Assembly: GCA_016212005.1 (NCBI GenBank)
Contig: JACRHP010000074.1
Location: 1-38,474, forward strand
DNA length: 38,474 nucleotides
From: Candidatus Omnitrophota bacterium
Lineage (GTDB): Bacteria; Omnitrophota; Gorgyraeia; Zapsychrales; Zapsychraceae
Direction: 5' to 3'
Below are positions 1-8,305 of the stretch, one piece after another (within the stretch, counting starts at the first letter, position 1; the number at the start of each line of letters is the position of its first letter). The translations under genes were made by a program, and so were the position numbers. The notes beneath the pieces are model-generated. The model made no database searches. It saw only the letters and a list, made by a program, of their open reading frames with translations, and was not told the origin of the DNA.

Positions 1-63
1 ATACGTCGATTCATCGCAATCAAGCCTTTTGGGCATCTGAAAATCTCGCCACTTCACTCCCAT
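1..63 (-). CDS. rpoA: RNA polymerase alpha subunit, N-terminal fragment (cut by window edge)
   Basis: Only the first 21 codons are inside the window. They begin MGVKWRDFQMPKRLDCDEST, which matches the start of bacterial RpoA in lineages where the first strand reads MxVKWRxFQMPK. The alpha subunit dimerises to nucleate assembly of the core polymerase and contacts upstream promoter DNA and activators. A perfect AAGGAGG Shine-Dalgarno (71-77) lies 7 bases before the ATG and fixes the start. It follows rpsD by 26 bases, the standard alpha-operon order (rpsM-rpsK-rpsD-rpoA); rplQ would be expected next, outside the window. Confidence 0.88.
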   Translation of the reverse strand, partial: MGVKWRDFQMPKRLDCDESTY

Positions 64-89
64 GTGTTTTCCTCCTTGGATGAGCCCGC

Positions 90-719
90 TTACCTTGAAT
101 AAAGCTCGATGATCAATTGTTCGTTAACAGGGAACTTGATGTCCTCGCGCGCCGGCAGACGTTTCACCTTGGCCTTATAATGGGCGCGGTCGACCTCCAG
201 CCACTCCGGGACCGGACGGTTCTCCGAGGCCTTAAGGTTGTCATCAATTGTCTTCTTCCCTTTTTGCTTGAACTGTAAAATGATCTGGTCGTTTTCCTTG
301 ACCTGAAATGACGGGATATTGACCCGCGCGTCATTGACGTGAACAAAGCCGTGGCCGACGATCTGTCTTCCCTGTTTGCGGGAGGCCGCGAACCCCAGCT
401 GATAAATGACGTTGTCCAGGCGGCGCTCCAGCATCTGCAGCAAAACCGTACCCGTGACCCCCTTGGTGCGCACGGCCTTGGCGAAATAATTCTTGAACTG
501 TTTCTCAAAAAGCCCGTAAATCCTTTTGACTTTCTGCTTCTCGCGCATCTGCAGCCCGAAGTTGGACATTTTCATCTTGCGCGTACTGCCGTGCTGGCCA
601 GGGGCGTAAGCCCGGCGTTCGATGGCGCAACGGTACGTCATGCACCGTGCGCCTTTCAAAAAGAGTTTTTCTCCCTCCCTTCGACACAACCGACAACTTG
701 AACCAAGATATCTACCCAT
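90..719 (-). CDS. rpsD: 30S ribosomal protein S4 (zinc-binding form)
   Basis: S4 is a primary 16S rRNA binder that starts assembly of the 30S body and, in many bacteria, represses the alpha operon. The protein has 209 residues, a normal length. The start chosen is the ATG giving MGRYLGSSCRLCRREG; an in-frame extension 54 bases upstream would run into rpsK and lacks family similarity. Cys9, Cys12, Cys26 and Cys31 form the zinc knuckle seen in Thermus-type S4 and lost in E. coli S4. The S4 RNA-binding domain lies at about residues 98-160. It follows rpsK by 19 bases and precedes rpoA. Confidence 0.96.
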   Translation of the reverse strand: MGRYLGSSCRLCRREGEKLFLKGARCMTYRCAIERRAYAPGQHGSTRKMKMSNFGLQMREKQKVKRIYGLFEKQFKNYFAKAVRTKGVTGTVLLQMLERRLDNVIYQLGFAASRKQGRQIVGHGFVHVNDARVNIPSFQVKENDQIILQFKQKGKKTIDDNLKASENRPVPEWLEVDRAHYKAKVKRLPAREDIKFPVNEQLIIELYSR

Positions 720-738
720 GAATAATATTCCTTCCGAA

Positions 739-1191
739 TTAAACCCGCCGCTTTTTGCGCGCGCGGCATCCATTATGCGGCAACGGCGTTACATCTTTGA
801 TCGAAGTAACCATCAGTCCGTTAGCCTGCAGCGCCCGGATCGCCGACTCACGCCCGGATCCCGGCCCTTTTACTAAAACCTCAACAGTCCTTAATCCCAA
901 ATCTTTCGCGCGCCTGGCGGCATCCGCGGCGGCGACCTGCGCGGCAAACGGCGTCGATTTCTTGGAGCCGCTAAAACCGACAATCCCGGGGGTCGACCAA
1001 ACCAGGACATTGCCCATCGTATCTGTGATTGTAACGACCGTATTATTAAACGTCGCTTTAATATGCACAACGCCGGCGGTAATCCCCTTCAAGGCCTTTT
1101 TTTTAGCCTTATCTTTGGCCTTGGCCGGTTTCTCCGAAGCGGAAGGAGCTTGCTGCTCCGGTTGCTGCTGTGGTTTTATTTCTTTTTCCAT
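739..1191 (-). CDS. rpsK: 30S ribosomal protein S11 with lysine/alanine-rich N-terminal extension
   Basis: S11 sits on the 30S platform and helps shape the E and P site mRNA path. The conserved core starts at about residue 35 ([16 protein letters not shown]) and ends with the usual [11 protein letters not shown]. At 150 residues it is about 20-25 longer than typical S11, because of a leading K/A/P/Q/E-rich segment with no internal Met before the core. The chosen ATG has a purine-rich AGGAAC upstream, so I take the extension as real. It lies 24 bases after rpsM and 19 bases before rpsD in the alpha operon. Confidence 0.95.
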   Translation of the reverse strand: MEKEIKPQQQPEQQAPSASEKPAKAKDKAKKKALKGITAGVVHIKATFNNTVVTITDTMGNVLVWSTPGIVGFSGSKKSTPFAAQVAAADAARRAKDLGLRTVEVLVKGPGSGRESAIRALQANGLMVTSIKDVTPLPHNGCRARKKRRV

Positions 1192-1215
1192 AACCTGAAG
1201 TTCCTTTTTCTACCC

Positions 1216-1626
1216 CTATTTGGTTTTAGCCGCCGGCTTGGCCGGTGCGGCAGCCGCCGGTTTCTGCATAGCGGCAACAATCGGTTTTCGGCCCTTGCGG
1301 GTACGCGCATTGGTCTTCGTGCGCTGTCCGCGCACCGGCAATCCCTTGCGGTGGCGTACACCGCGATACGCCCCGATGTCCATCAGCATCTTGATGTTCT
1401 GCCCGACTTCGCGGCGCAGATCCCCTTCAATGACATAATTACTCTGAATAACAGCTGTCAACTTCGATATCTCTTCATCCGATAGATCCTTGGCCCGGCG
1501 GTTGCCGTCGATGCTCGTCTGTTTCAAGACTTCCCGCGCCCGGGCCGGGCCTATGCCGTAGAGATACGGTAACGCGGCCACAATCTTTTTCTCTTTCGGG
1601 ATGTCAACACCCATGATTCTTGGCAT
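1216..1626 (-). CDS. rpsM: 30S ribosomal protein S13
   Basis: S13 is in the 30S head, contacts the P-site tRNA and forms bridges to the 50S subunit. The start MPRIMGVDIPKEKKIVAALP and the block RGVRHRKGLPVRGQRTKTNA are diagnostic. The usual C-terminal basic tail is prolonged by about 20 residues rich in Ala, Pro and Lys, giving 136 residues against the usual 115-125. AAGGA precedes the ATG. The gene lies 13 bases after rpmJ, the standard rpmJ-rpsM-rpsK order. Confidence 0.96.
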   Translation of the reverse strand: MPRIMGVDIPKEKKIVAALPYLYGIGPARAREVLKQTSIDGNRRAKDLSDEEISKLTAVIQSNYVIEGDLRREVGQNIKMLMDIGAYRGVRHRKGLPVRGQRTKTNARTRKGRKPIVAAMQKPAAAAPAKPAAKTK

Positions 1627-1639
1627 ACGAATATCCTTT

Positions 1640-1753
1640 TTATCCCTGTCGCTGCTTATGTTTCGGGTTCGAGCAGATCACGCGCACGACCCCCTGGCGA
1701 CGGACGATTTTGCAATGACCACAGATTCTTTTAACCGATGATTTTACCTTCAT
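1640..1753 (-). CDS. rpmJ: 50S ribosomal protein L36 (zinc-binding form)
   Basis: This 37-residue protein, read directly from the minus strand, begins [21 protein letters not shown]36 is a small zinc-ribbon protein bound to 23S rRNA near the L7/L12 stalk base. Cys11, Cys14, Cys27 and His32 form the CCCH zinc site of the C-plus class. An AGGG in the tail of infA serves as ribosome-binding site; only two bases separate the infA stop from this ATG, so translational coupling is likely. Position between infA and rpsM is canonical. Confidence 0.95.
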   Translation of the reverse strand: MKVKSSVKRICGHCKIVRRQGVVRVICSNPKHKQRQG

Positions 1754-1755
1754 GT

Positions 1756-1971
1756 TTATGCCCTGAACGTTATTCTGCCCCGCGTCAGATCATACGGGGA
1801 GAGTTCCACTTTCACTTTGTCCCCGGGAAGAATACGGATAAAATTCTTCCGGATCTTTCCCGAGATATGCGCCAATACCAGATGCCCGTTATCCAGTGCC
1901 ACGCGAAACATCGCGTTGGGCAGCGCTTCCTTGACAACCCCCTCAACTTCGATCAATTCTTCTTTAGCCAT
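1756..1971 (-). CDS. infA: Translation initiation factor IF-1
   Basis: IF-1 binds the 30S A site during initiation and supports IF-2 and IF-3. The protein is 71 residues, one OB-fold domain, starting [20 protein letters not shown] and containing the conserved [19 protein letters not shown] block. Length and sequence are those of the normal bacterial factor. Its ATG overlaps the end of map by 8 bases and its stop lies two bases before rpmJ, so it is embedded in the spc-alpha junction and almost certainly cotranscribed. Confidence 0.97.
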   Translation of the reverse strand: MAKEELIEVEGVVKEALPNAMFRVALDNGHLVLAHISGKIRKNFIRILPGDKVKVELSPYDLTRGRITFRA

Positions 1972-2731
1972 GCGTTTGAGTAAAAATTTTCGTGCCTTCA
2001 GCGGTCAGCGCGATGGTATGCTCGAAATGCGCCGACGCTTTCCCGTCCTGGGTCACCACCGTCCAGCCGTCGGCCAAAACCTTCGTCTGCCAACCTCCCA
2101 TATTGACCATCGGCTCGATGGCCAGGACCATGCCTTCCTTTAAGATCGGGCCCTCATGCGCCGGCCCAAAATTCGGGATTTCAGGATCTTCATGTAAATT
2201 CCGACCGATGCCGTGGCCGACGAAATCCCGGACCACCGAAAACCCGTTGGCTTCCACAAAGACCTGAACGGCATGCGAAATATCCGACAAATGGTTACCA
2301 GGTCTGGCCTGCGCGATCCCCAGGTATAAGGACCGCTCGGTCACCTCCAGAAGCTTCTTGAGGAGCGAACCAATCTTGCCAATACCAACCGTCACGGCCG
2401 TATCCACATAATAATTTTTGTAGATAATCCCCACATCAAGGCTGACGATATCGCCATCTTTGAGCCGTCGGTCTCCGGGGATGCCGTGAACGACTTCTTC
2501 GTTGACCGACGTACAGACGCATCCGGGGAACCCGCGATATCCCTGGAAAGCCGGAAGAACGGCTTGGTCACGGATCAGTTTTTCCGCCTGCCGGTCGATC
2601 TCCCGGGTCGTCATCCCTTCTTTTAAAGAGCGCGCCAATTCTTCCGTAATCGCCGCCAGGATTTGCCCACCTTCGTGAAGGATCGCGATCTCTTGCGGTG
2701 TTTTAATGCTTATTGAGCTTGCGGTCTTCAT
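1964..2731 (-). CDS. map: Methionine aminopeptidase, type I
   Basis: This metalloenzyme removes the initiator methionine from nascent proteins. It has 255 residues, the usual type I size, with the dimetal ligands visible: Asp99, Asp110, His173 (in [12 protein letters not shown]), Glu206 (in AIEPM) and Glu237 (in HFEHTI). His82 is the substrate-contact histidine. The start gives [15 protein letters not shown] and overlaps the end of adk by 29 bases. No later start codon occurs before the conserved IKTPQEI segment, so the overlap appears real. It is followed by infA with an 8-base overlap. Confidence 0.96.
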   Translation of the reverse strand: MKTASSISIKTPQEIAILHEGGQILAAITEELARSLKEGMTTREIDRQAEKLIRDQAVLPAFQGYRGFPGCVCTSVNEEVVHGIPGDRRLKDGDIVSLDVGIIYKNYYVDTAVTVGIGKIGSLLKKLLEVTERSLYLGIAQARPGNHLSDISHAVQVFVEANGFSVVRDFVGHGIGRNLHEDPEIPNFGPAHEGPILKEGMVLAIEPMVNMGGWQTKVLADGWTVVTQDGKASAHFEHTIALTAEGTKIFTQTHG

Positions 2732-3371
2732 TAAAAGTCTGCATTAAGACGCCCTGGACCTCTTCCGAATCCTTGTCGGCATCCAGCTTCTCAAGTTTTC
2801 CCTGGGCCTTGTAATATTCAATGACCGGCCTGGTATTTTTCAGATATACATCCATCCGCGTCCGGATGGTCGCCTCGTTATCGTCGGCCCTCTGGTATAA
2901 TTCTCCGCCGCACACATCGCACATATTTTTCTTGCGCGACGGCTTGTTGTGGACATGAAACACCGCCCCGCAACCGCGGCAGACCCGCCGGCCGCCAAGC
3001 CGCTGGATAATAACCGGTAAAGTCGCTTCCATATACAAGGCGTAATCAAGCGGCTGGTGAATCTGACCGAGGATGCGATCCAGATCTTCCGCCTGCTTGC
3101 GTGTGCGGGGGAAGCCGTCAAGCATGTACCCATGCCGGACCTGTTTATCTCCGATCAATTTCTGTTCGATAAGACGAATAACCAGGTCATCGGGGACCAG
3201 CTCACCTTTATCAATAAATCCCTTCGCCTGCCGCCCGATATCCGTTCCATTTTTCATCTCTTCGCGAAGCATGTCACCGGTCGAAATATGTACCAGATTC
3301 AGGCTTTCTTTTAAAAGAGCGGCTAAGGTCCCCTTCCCGGCTCCCGGCGGACCCAGTAAAACCAGTCTCAT
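2703..3371 (-). CDS. adk: Adenylate kinase with zinc-binding LID domain
   Basis: The enzyme interconverts AMP + ATP and two ADP in the cytoplasm. It has 222 residues with the P-loop GPPGAGKGT at 8-16, the AMP-site DGFPRT at 85-90 and a long LID. Cys131, Cys134, Cys151 and Cys154 in the LID form the structural zinc site found in Gram-positive and many other bacterial enzymes, but not in E. coli. The start overlaps the secY stop as ATGA. The secY-adk-map-infA order is widespread in bacterial spc operons. Confidence 0.97.
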   Translation of the reverse strand: MRLVLLGPPGAGKGTLAALLKESLNLVHISTGDMLREEMKNGTDIGRQAKGFIDKGELVPDDLVIRLIEQKLIGDKQVRHGYMLDGFPRTRKQAEDLDRILGQIHQPLDYALYMEATLPVIIQRLGGRRVCRGCGAVFHVHNKPSRKKNMCDVCGGELYQRADDNEATIRTRMDVYLKNTRPVIEYYKAQGKLEKLDADKDSEEVQGVLMQTFNEDRKLNKH

Positions 3372-4726
3372 CTCCGGCCCCTTATCACCTGGCCGGAACG
3401 CATAAATCCGTCGTAATGGCGCATCAGAAGATGCGATTCAATCTGCTTCATCGTATCCAGCATAACCCCGACCGTGATTAAAACGCCCGTTCCGCCAAAA
3501 AACGATGCCACCAGGTACGGGACCTTGAAGGAAGCCATAATGGCGTCCGGCATGATCGCGATCATACAAATAAAGATGGCCCCCGCCAGCGTGATGCGAG
3601 TGATAACAAAATCCAGATAATCCGCGGTCTGGGTGCCGGGCCTGACTCCCGGGACAAAGCCGCCGTGTTTTTTCATGTTCTCGGCCACGTCAACGGGATT
3701 AAAAACAATCGCCGTATAAAAATAACAAAAGAATATAATCAGGACCCCGTACACCGCGTAATACCAAAAATTCCCACGCAAAAAGATGCTTGCCATGGCC
3801 TGAAATCCCTGATGCGGGATGAAGCTGGCCAAAGTCGCCGGGAAAAGGATAATCGACTGGGCAAAGATGATCGCGATAATCCCCGAGGTATCAACTTTAA
3901 GCGGGATATACGTATTCTGCCCGCCGTAAACTTTGCGGCCCACAATGCGGCGCGCGTACTGAACCGGAATCTTCCGCTGGGCCTGCGTGATCAGGGTGAT
4001 CGAAATAATGACGCCGACCAAGAAACAAACCATGATCAAAAGCGTCAACGGCTGCAACTGGACCGTCCCGCCGGCCGTCGCCGGGGACATCAACCTGACC
4101 AGCATATGGATGGCCGAAGGGGCCGATGAAACGATCCCCGCCGTAATGATAAGCGAAATCCCGTTACCGACCCCCTGTTCCTGGATCTGCTCGCCCATCC
4201 ACATCAGAAAAAGCGTCCCCGCGGATAACGTAAGGACCGTCACCAGACGGAATCCCCAACCGGGGTTATTGACGACCTGCAGCCCCTGGAACACCGTTCC
4301 CGATTTATCTTCAAGCCAAAGAGCGATAAAAAACGACTGAACAAGACAAAGGACCAATGTCCCGTAACGCGTATACTGATTGATCTTGCGATACCCGGCC
4401 TGTCCTTCCTTCGCCAAACGCTCCAAAGCCGGGATAACCGCCGTCAAAAGCTGCATGATAATCGAGCTGGAAATGTACGGCATGATCCCCAACGCGAAAA
4501 CCGTCGCTTTTTCCAAAGCCCCGCCGGAAAACATATTCATAACGCCGAATATGCTCCCACCCGCCGTGGAACTGATACGACGGAAAAATTCGGCCAAAAC
4601 AGATCCATTAACACCAGGGGTCGGCAGATAACAACCGATCCGGTAAGCCACCAGGATGGCCAAGGTGAACAAAATCTTTTTCTTCAGTTCGGGTATCTTG
4701 AAACAATTGGCAAATGACGCGATCAT
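3368..4726 (-). CDS. secY: Preprotein translocase channel subunit SecY
   Basis: SecY is the pore of the SecYEG channel in the inner membrane. The 452-residue protein shows about ten hydrophobic segments, the first at about 17-37, and the family block ending GPRGLM-independent YTAIVFNPVDVAENMKKHGG in the large cytoplasmic loop region, with GVRPGTQTADYLD after it. The start MIASFANCFKIPELKKKILF is the normal SecY N-terminus; no strong Shine-Dalgarno precedes it, and the 12-base gap to rplO suggests coupling. Its partner gene secE is also in the window (28347-28532); secG is not. Confidence 0.97.
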   Translation of the reverse strand: MIASFANCFKIPELKKKILFTLAILVAYRIGCYLPTPGVNGSVLAEFFRRISSTAGGSIFGVMNMFSGGALEKATVFALGIMPYISSSIIMQLLTAVIPALERLAKEGQAGYRKINQYTRYGTLVLCLVQSFFIALWLEDKSGTVFQGLQVVNNPGWGFRLVTVLTLSAGTLFLMWMGEQIQEQGVGNGISLIITAGIVSSAPSAIHMLVRLMSPATAGGTVQLQPLTLLIMVCFLVGVIISITLITQAQRKIPVQYARRIVGRKVYGGQNTYIPLKVDTSGIIAIIFAQSIILFPATLASFIPHQGFQAMASIFLRGNFWYYAVYGVLIIFFCYFYTAIVFNPVDVAENMKKHGGFVPGVRPGTQTADYLDFVITRITLAGAIFICMIAIMPDAIMASFKVPYLVASFFGGTGVLITVGVMLDTMKQIESHLLMRHYDGFMRSGQVIRGRR

Positions 4727-4738
4727 GCGATGAAGATA

Positions 4739-5251
4739 TTATTTTTTCCCTTTGGATTCCGATGCCCCTTTAACCGTCTTAACCGTTTCCTCCGGCGCCG
4801 CAGCTTCCCCCGCTTGCGCAATTTTTCCGCCGGCTTTAAGGATTTTTTCTCTAGCCGTTTCGGAGACGCTGCCGCCCTCAATGACAACCGGCACGCTCAA
4901 CTCGCCGTCTCCTAAAATCTTAAAAGGCCTGCGTGCGCTTTCAATAAATCCCTGGGACTTTAAAAAGGCGGCATTGACCACTGTCCCCTTTGCCAGTTGA
5001 TTCAACTGTTCAACATCGAGGACCTGGTTGAGGATCGGCCGTTTGCTGTGAAACCCCACTTTGGGAAGACGTTTGGCCAACGGCATCTGGCCGCCTTCCA
5101 ATGTACCGACGAGCATACGCCCCTTACTGCGGGAGCCCTGCCCTTTTTGTCCGCGGCCGCTGGTTCGGCCGTGACCCGATCCCGCGCCCCGGCCGACGAT
5201 TTTCCGGCGTTTACGCGAACCCGGGGGAGATTTTAATTCGTGGATATACAT
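4739..5251 (-). CDS. rplO: 50S ribosomal protein L15
   Basis: L15 is a late-assembly 50S protein. The start MYIHELKSPPGSRKRRKIVG is chosen over a longer in-frame reading that would run 99 bases into rpsE. The Gly/Arg-rich N-terminal arm (RGAGSGHGRTSGRGQKGQGS) is diagnostic. The protein is 170 residues, longer than the usual 145-150, because of a C-terminal tail of about 24 residues rich in Ala, Glu, Lys and Ser. It lies only 5 bases after rpsE, leaving no room for rpmD (L30), which usually sits here. Confidence 0.95.
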   Translation of the reverse strand: MYIHELKSPPGSRKRRKIVGRGAGSGHGRTSGRGQKGQGSRSKGRMLVGTLEGGQMPLAKRLPKVGFHSKRPILNQVLDVEQLNQLAKGTVVNAAFLKSQGFIESARRPFKILGDGELSVPVVIEGGSVSETAREKILKAGGKIAQAGEAAAPEETVKTVKGASESKGKK

Positions 5252-5256
5252 TGAGA

Positions 5257-5847
5257 TTATTCTTTCCTTACAGTATGGGCCACTTTCAAACGGCTCAACC
5301 CGTCCATCGTGGCCTTGACCACGTTGATCGGGTTGTTCGAGCGGTGGCATTTGGTCAAAATGTTGCGGATCCCAACCCCGTCACAGACCGCCCGCACCGG
5401 ACCGGCCGCGATAACGCCGGTTCCTTCCGCCGCGGGTTTCAATAGAACAGTGGCCCCACCACAGTGGCCGATAATCTCATGGGGGATAGTCAATCCATGC
5501 AACGAAACGGTAACCATATTTTTCTTGGCCGTGGCGATCGCTTTGCGGATGGCGATGGAAACTTCCGCCGCCTTCTCCAGACTATACCCGACTCTTCCCT
5601 TAGTGTTCCCGACGACAACCAGCGCGCTAAACGAAAGCTTCTTGCCCCCTTTGGTGACCTTGGTAATGCGGTTAATGGAGATAACCTGCTCAACGGCCTC
5701 GGTATCCGAGCCCTTCCCAAAATCAACGCCCGGGCGCTTGGGCTCCGATTCCCGGTCTCCCTGCCCCTGCGGACCGCCTCTTCTGCGGCGACCCCCCGAA
5801 GGTTTTTCTTCTAAAACTACTTTTGGTTGTTCGCTGATATCCGCCAT
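5257..5847 (-). CDS. rpsE: 30S ribosomal protein S5 with Arg/Gly-rich N-terminal extension
   Basis: S5 lines the mRNA entry channel and influences decoding fidelity. The double-stranded RNA-binding N-domain begins near residue 50 ([20 protein letters not shown]) and the C-domain contains [20 protein letters not shown]. Of 196 residues the first 45 or so form a tail including [13 protein letters not shown] that normal S5 (about 165 residues) lacks. A good AAAGG precedes this ATG, supporting the long form. It follows rplR by 22 bases and precedes rplO directly. Confidence 0.96.
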   Translation of the reverse strand: MADISEQPKVVLEEKPSGGRRRRGGPQGQGDRESEPKRPGVDFGKGSDTEAVEQVISINRITKVTKGGKKLSFSALVVVGNTKGRVGYSLEKAAEVSIAIRKAIATAKKNMVTVSLHGLTIPHEIIGHCGGATVLLKPAAEGTGVIAAGPVRAVCDGVGIRNILTKCHRSNNPINVVKATMDGLSRLKVAHTVRKE

Positions 5848-5869
5848 GTTATCCGTACCTTTTCTTTAA

Positions 5870-6238
5870 TTAAAATTCCAACCCACCCTTGCGCGCGGCC
5901 TCGGCAAAAGCCTTGACGCAACCGTGATATAAATAACCGCCGCGGTCGAAAGAAATTTTGAAAATCCCCTTTTTTTTCGCCTCCGCGGCAAATATTTCCC
6001 CCAGATAAGCGGCAGCATTGGCATTACCGCCGCTACTCTTCAATTGGGAACGGACGGGTTTAGCCAATGTCGACATGCCCAGCAACACTTTACCGCTGGT
6101 ATCGTCAATGACCTGAACATAAAAGTTCTTCAAGCTGCGATGGACGCACACGCGGGGCCGCACGCTTGTTCCCGTGATCTGTTTACGGATTCGTCTGTGG
6201 CGGTAAATCCTGCCTAATTCTTTTTTCAATAAAGTCAT
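5870..6238 (-). CDS. rplR: 50S ribosomal protein L18
   Basis: L18 binds 5S rRNA and attaches it to the 50S subunit. The chosen start gives MTLLKKELGRIYRHRRIRKQ and 122 residues, the standard length. A longer in-frame reading would overlap rplF by over 100 bases in the wrong frame and has no L18 similarity. The conserved RPRVCVHRSLKNFYVQVIDD and the C-terminal FDRGGYLYHGCVKAFAEAAR are visible. It lies 10 bases after rplF and 22 before rpsE. Confidence 0.96.
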   Translation of the reverse strand: MTLLKKELGRIYRHRRIRKQITGTSVRPRVCVHRSLKNFYVQVIDDTSGKVLLGMSTLAKPVRSQLKSSGGNANAAAYLGEIFAAEAKKKGIFKISFDRGGYLYHGCVKAFAEAARKGGLEF

Positions 6239-6248
6239 AAATGGCAAC

Positions 6249-6791
6249 CTAACTTTTTGTAACCGATTTTCCCTGTTTGCGCCGGACAAACTCGCCTGCG
6301 TAACGCAGCCCTTTGCCCTTATACGGCTCGACGGGTTTAAGCGCCCGGATCCTCGCCGCCACTTCACCGACGGCCATGCTATCCGCCCCTTCGACCGTAA
6401 TTGCGGTCTGGGTGGGAACGGTCACCTTGACCGTAGCTGGCACTTCAAACTCCACCGGATGGCTCAACCCCAGATTAAAGACAACCTTCTTTCCCTGAAG
6501 CTGGGCGCGAAAACCCAGCCCCTGCAGTTCCAGATCTTTCTTATGGCCCATGGTAACACCGGTTACCATGTTAACCAGATGCGCCCGGATGGTCCCGTGG
6601 TTGGCCCTGGCCTGCTTATCATCGGAAGCACGCGTGACTAGAAGATGTCCGTCTTTTAACTCCACTTTAATGCCGGACGGGAGCTTCAGATCCAGTTTCC
6701 CTTTTGGCCCTTCGATGTGGACGTTCAAAGGTCCGATGTTAGCCTTCACCTCTTTAGGCACCGCAACCGGAATTTTTCCTATACGCGACAT
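6249..6791 (-). CDS. rplF: 50S ribosomal protein L6
   Basis: L6 sits near the sarcin-ricin loop and the factor-binding site of the 50S subunit. The 180-residue protein has the two related RNA-binding domains of the family, beginning MSRIGKIPVAVPKEVKANIG and ending with the conserved EPYKGKGLRYAGEFVRRKQG. Length is normal. It lies 20 bases after rpsH and 10 bases before rplR, standard spc order. Confidence 0.97.
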   Translation of the reverse strand: MSRIGKIPVAVPKEVKANIGPLNVHIEGPKGKLDLKLPSGIKVELKDGHLLVTRASDDKQARANHGTIRAHLVNMVTGVTMGHKKDLELQGLGFRAQLQGKKVVFNLGLSHPVEFEVPATVKVTVPTQTAITVEGADSMAVGEVAARIRALKPVEPYKGKGLRYAGEFVRRKQGKSVTKS

Positions 6792-6811
6792 AACCTGCTA
6801 CTCCTTAATCT

Positions 6812-7207
6812 TTACCAGATATAACACAAAATTTCGCCGCCAATTCTTAATTTCCTGGCTTCACGGTCCGTGACAACCCCTTTGGAGGTCGAAATAACGG
6901 CCGTCCCCAAGCCATTAAGCACGCGCGGAAGCTCATCGCTCTTCTTATAAATCCTCAACCCGGACTTCGATATCCTGCGCAATCCCATGATCGCCGGTTT
7001 CTTGTTCTCATATCGCAAATACACCTTGAATGTCCCCTGGACATTATTTTTCATTAACCGGACATCCTCGATATAACCGTCGTTCTTGAAGATATCCAGG
7101 ATCTTCCCGTTTAAATGCGAGGCAGGAATGTCAACGGTCTCTTTCTGGGCCAAAACGCCATTACGAATCACCGTCAATAAATCACTAATGGGATCATTTA
7201 ATGACAT
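6812..7207 (-). CDS. rpsH: 30S ribosomal protein S8
   Basis: S8 is a primary binder of the central domain of 16S rRNA and in E. coli is the translational repressor of the spc operon. The 131-residue protein begins MSLNDPISDLLTVIRNGVLA and contains the conserved GLGTAVISTSKGVVTDREAR and a C-terminal GGEILCYIW. Length is normal. It lies 38 bases after the S14 gene and 20 before rplF. Confidence 0.97.
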   Translation of the reverse strand: MSLNDPISDLLTVIRNGVLAQKETVDIPASHLNGKILDIFKNDGYIEDVRLMKNNVQGTFKVYLRYENKKPAIMGLRRISKSGLRIYKKSDELPRVLNGLGTAVISTSKGVVTDREARKLRIGGEILCYIW

Positions 7208-7245
7208 ATCTCAATTAATCCTCTCTCAAAACTTTGTGAATTAAC

Positions 7246-7431
7246 TTACCAGCTCGCTTTTTTCACGCCCGGGATCTCGCCGCGCCAGGCCAATTCTCTA
7301 AAACAAATACGGCATAACCCGAACCGGCGGTAGAACGATCGCACCCGGCCGCATATCTGACAACGGTTATATTTTCTGCTTGAAAATTTCGGCTTCTTGG
7401 CGGCCTTAAGGATCAACGCTTTTCTTGCCAT
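7246..7431 (-). CDS. rpsN: 30S ribosomal protein S14, type Z (zinc-binding short form)
   Basis: S14 is a late-assembly protein of the 30S head. This is the 61-residue short form with two CxxC pairs, Cys24/Cys27 and Cys40/Cys43, that bind zinc; the longer zinc-free type of E. coli has about 100 residues. The sequence around the second pair, [20 protein letters not shown], is diagnostic. It lies between rplE and rpsH, the normal spc position. Confidence 0.97.
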   Translation of the reverse strand: MARKALILKAAKKPKFSSRKYNRCQICGRVRSFYRRFGLCRICFRELAWRGEIPGVKKASW

Positions 7432-7444
7432 AAAATTTTCTTTC

Positions 7445-7990
7445 CTATTTTTTGCTAAACGGCATCCCCAAGAGTTTCAGGACTTCTCTGGTCTGTTCTT
7501 TGGGACCCTTGTTAAAGACAAAGATAATGTCCATCCCCTGAGAATGCAGGATTTTGCCGGTATCGATCTCCGGAAAGATCGCCTGGTCGGAGATCCCGAT
7601 CGCGTAATTGCCCTGGGCATCAAACGACTTGTTCGATACGCCGTTAAAATCGCGGATACGCGGCAGGGAAACGTTGACCAACCGGTCCAAGAACTCATAC
7701 ATCTTGGCCCGGCGCAGTGTCACCCGGCAGCCGATCGGCATGTCAAACTTGATCTTGAAATTGGAAATAGCGGTCTTGGCGCGGGTGACAACCGGTTGCT
7801 GGCCTGTGATCGTCGCCAGATCCTTGACCGCGCTTTCCATAGCCTTCATGTCCGTAATCGCCTTGCCGACCCCCATGTTGATGACGATTTTTTCCAAATG
7901 CGGTACGGCCATCCCATTACGGATCCCGAAAGTCTCCTGCATTTTAGGGACAATTTTCTCTCTGTAATCTTTCTGCAGACGCGGCACCAC
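7445..7990 (-). CDS. rplE: 50S ribosomal protein L5
   Basis: L5 binds 5S rRNA together with L18 and forms a bridge to the 30S head. The 181-residue protein has the family blocks [12 protein letters not shown]-like ([19 protein letters not shown]) and the closing [14 protein letters not shown]. Length is normal. It follows rplX with a two-base gap, so the two are probably translationally coupled, and precedes the S14 gene by 13 bases. Confidence 0.97.
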   Translation of the reverse strand: MVPRLQKDYREKIVPKMQETFGIRNGMAVPHLEKIVINMGVGKAITDMKAMESAVKDLATITGQQPVVTRAKTAISNFKIKFDMPIGCRVTLRRAKMYEFLDRLVNVSLPRIRDFNGVSNKSFDAQGNYAIGISDQAIFPEIDTGKILHSQGMDIIFVFNKGPKEQTREVLKLLGMPFSKK

Positions 7991-7992
7991 TT

Positions 7993-8304
7993 TTAGATAA
8001 CCTCCCCGCTTCTTTTCCCGAGGCGTACTTTCGTTTTATCTTTAAGAATCGACGCCGCCAAACGAGTCGGACGATTCGTCTTTTTATCGACCAGCATGAT
8101 GTTCGATATATGGATCGACGCTTCCACTTCCACAATCCCGCCCTGGGGGTGTTGCTGGGTTCGGCGCTGGGCCTTTTTCACCAGGTTAATACGTTCGACC
8201 AAAGCCCGGTTTTGCTTCGGGAATACCTGCATCACTTTGCCCGTCTTGCCTTTATCCCGCCCGGCGATCACCATCACCTGGTCATCTCTTTTGATGCGCA
8301 GCAT
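7993..8304 (-). CDS. rplX: 50S ribosomal protein L24
   Basis: L24 is an assembly-initiator protein near the peptide exit tunnel. The start is the ATG giving MLRIKRDDQVMVIAGRDKGK, because an excellent GGAGGTGG (8311-8318) stands 6 bases upstream, inside the end of rplN; a start 21 bases further upstream would lack both. A KOW motif covers about residues 6-30. The protein has 103 residues, a normal length. One base separates it from rplN and two from rplE. Confidence 0.96.
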   Translation of the reverse strand: MLRIKRDDQVMVIAGRDKGKTGKVMQVFPKQNRALVERINLVKKAQRRTQQHPQGGIVEVEASIHISNIMLVDKKTNRPTRLAASILKDKTKVRLGKRSGEVI

Positions 8305-8305
8305 T

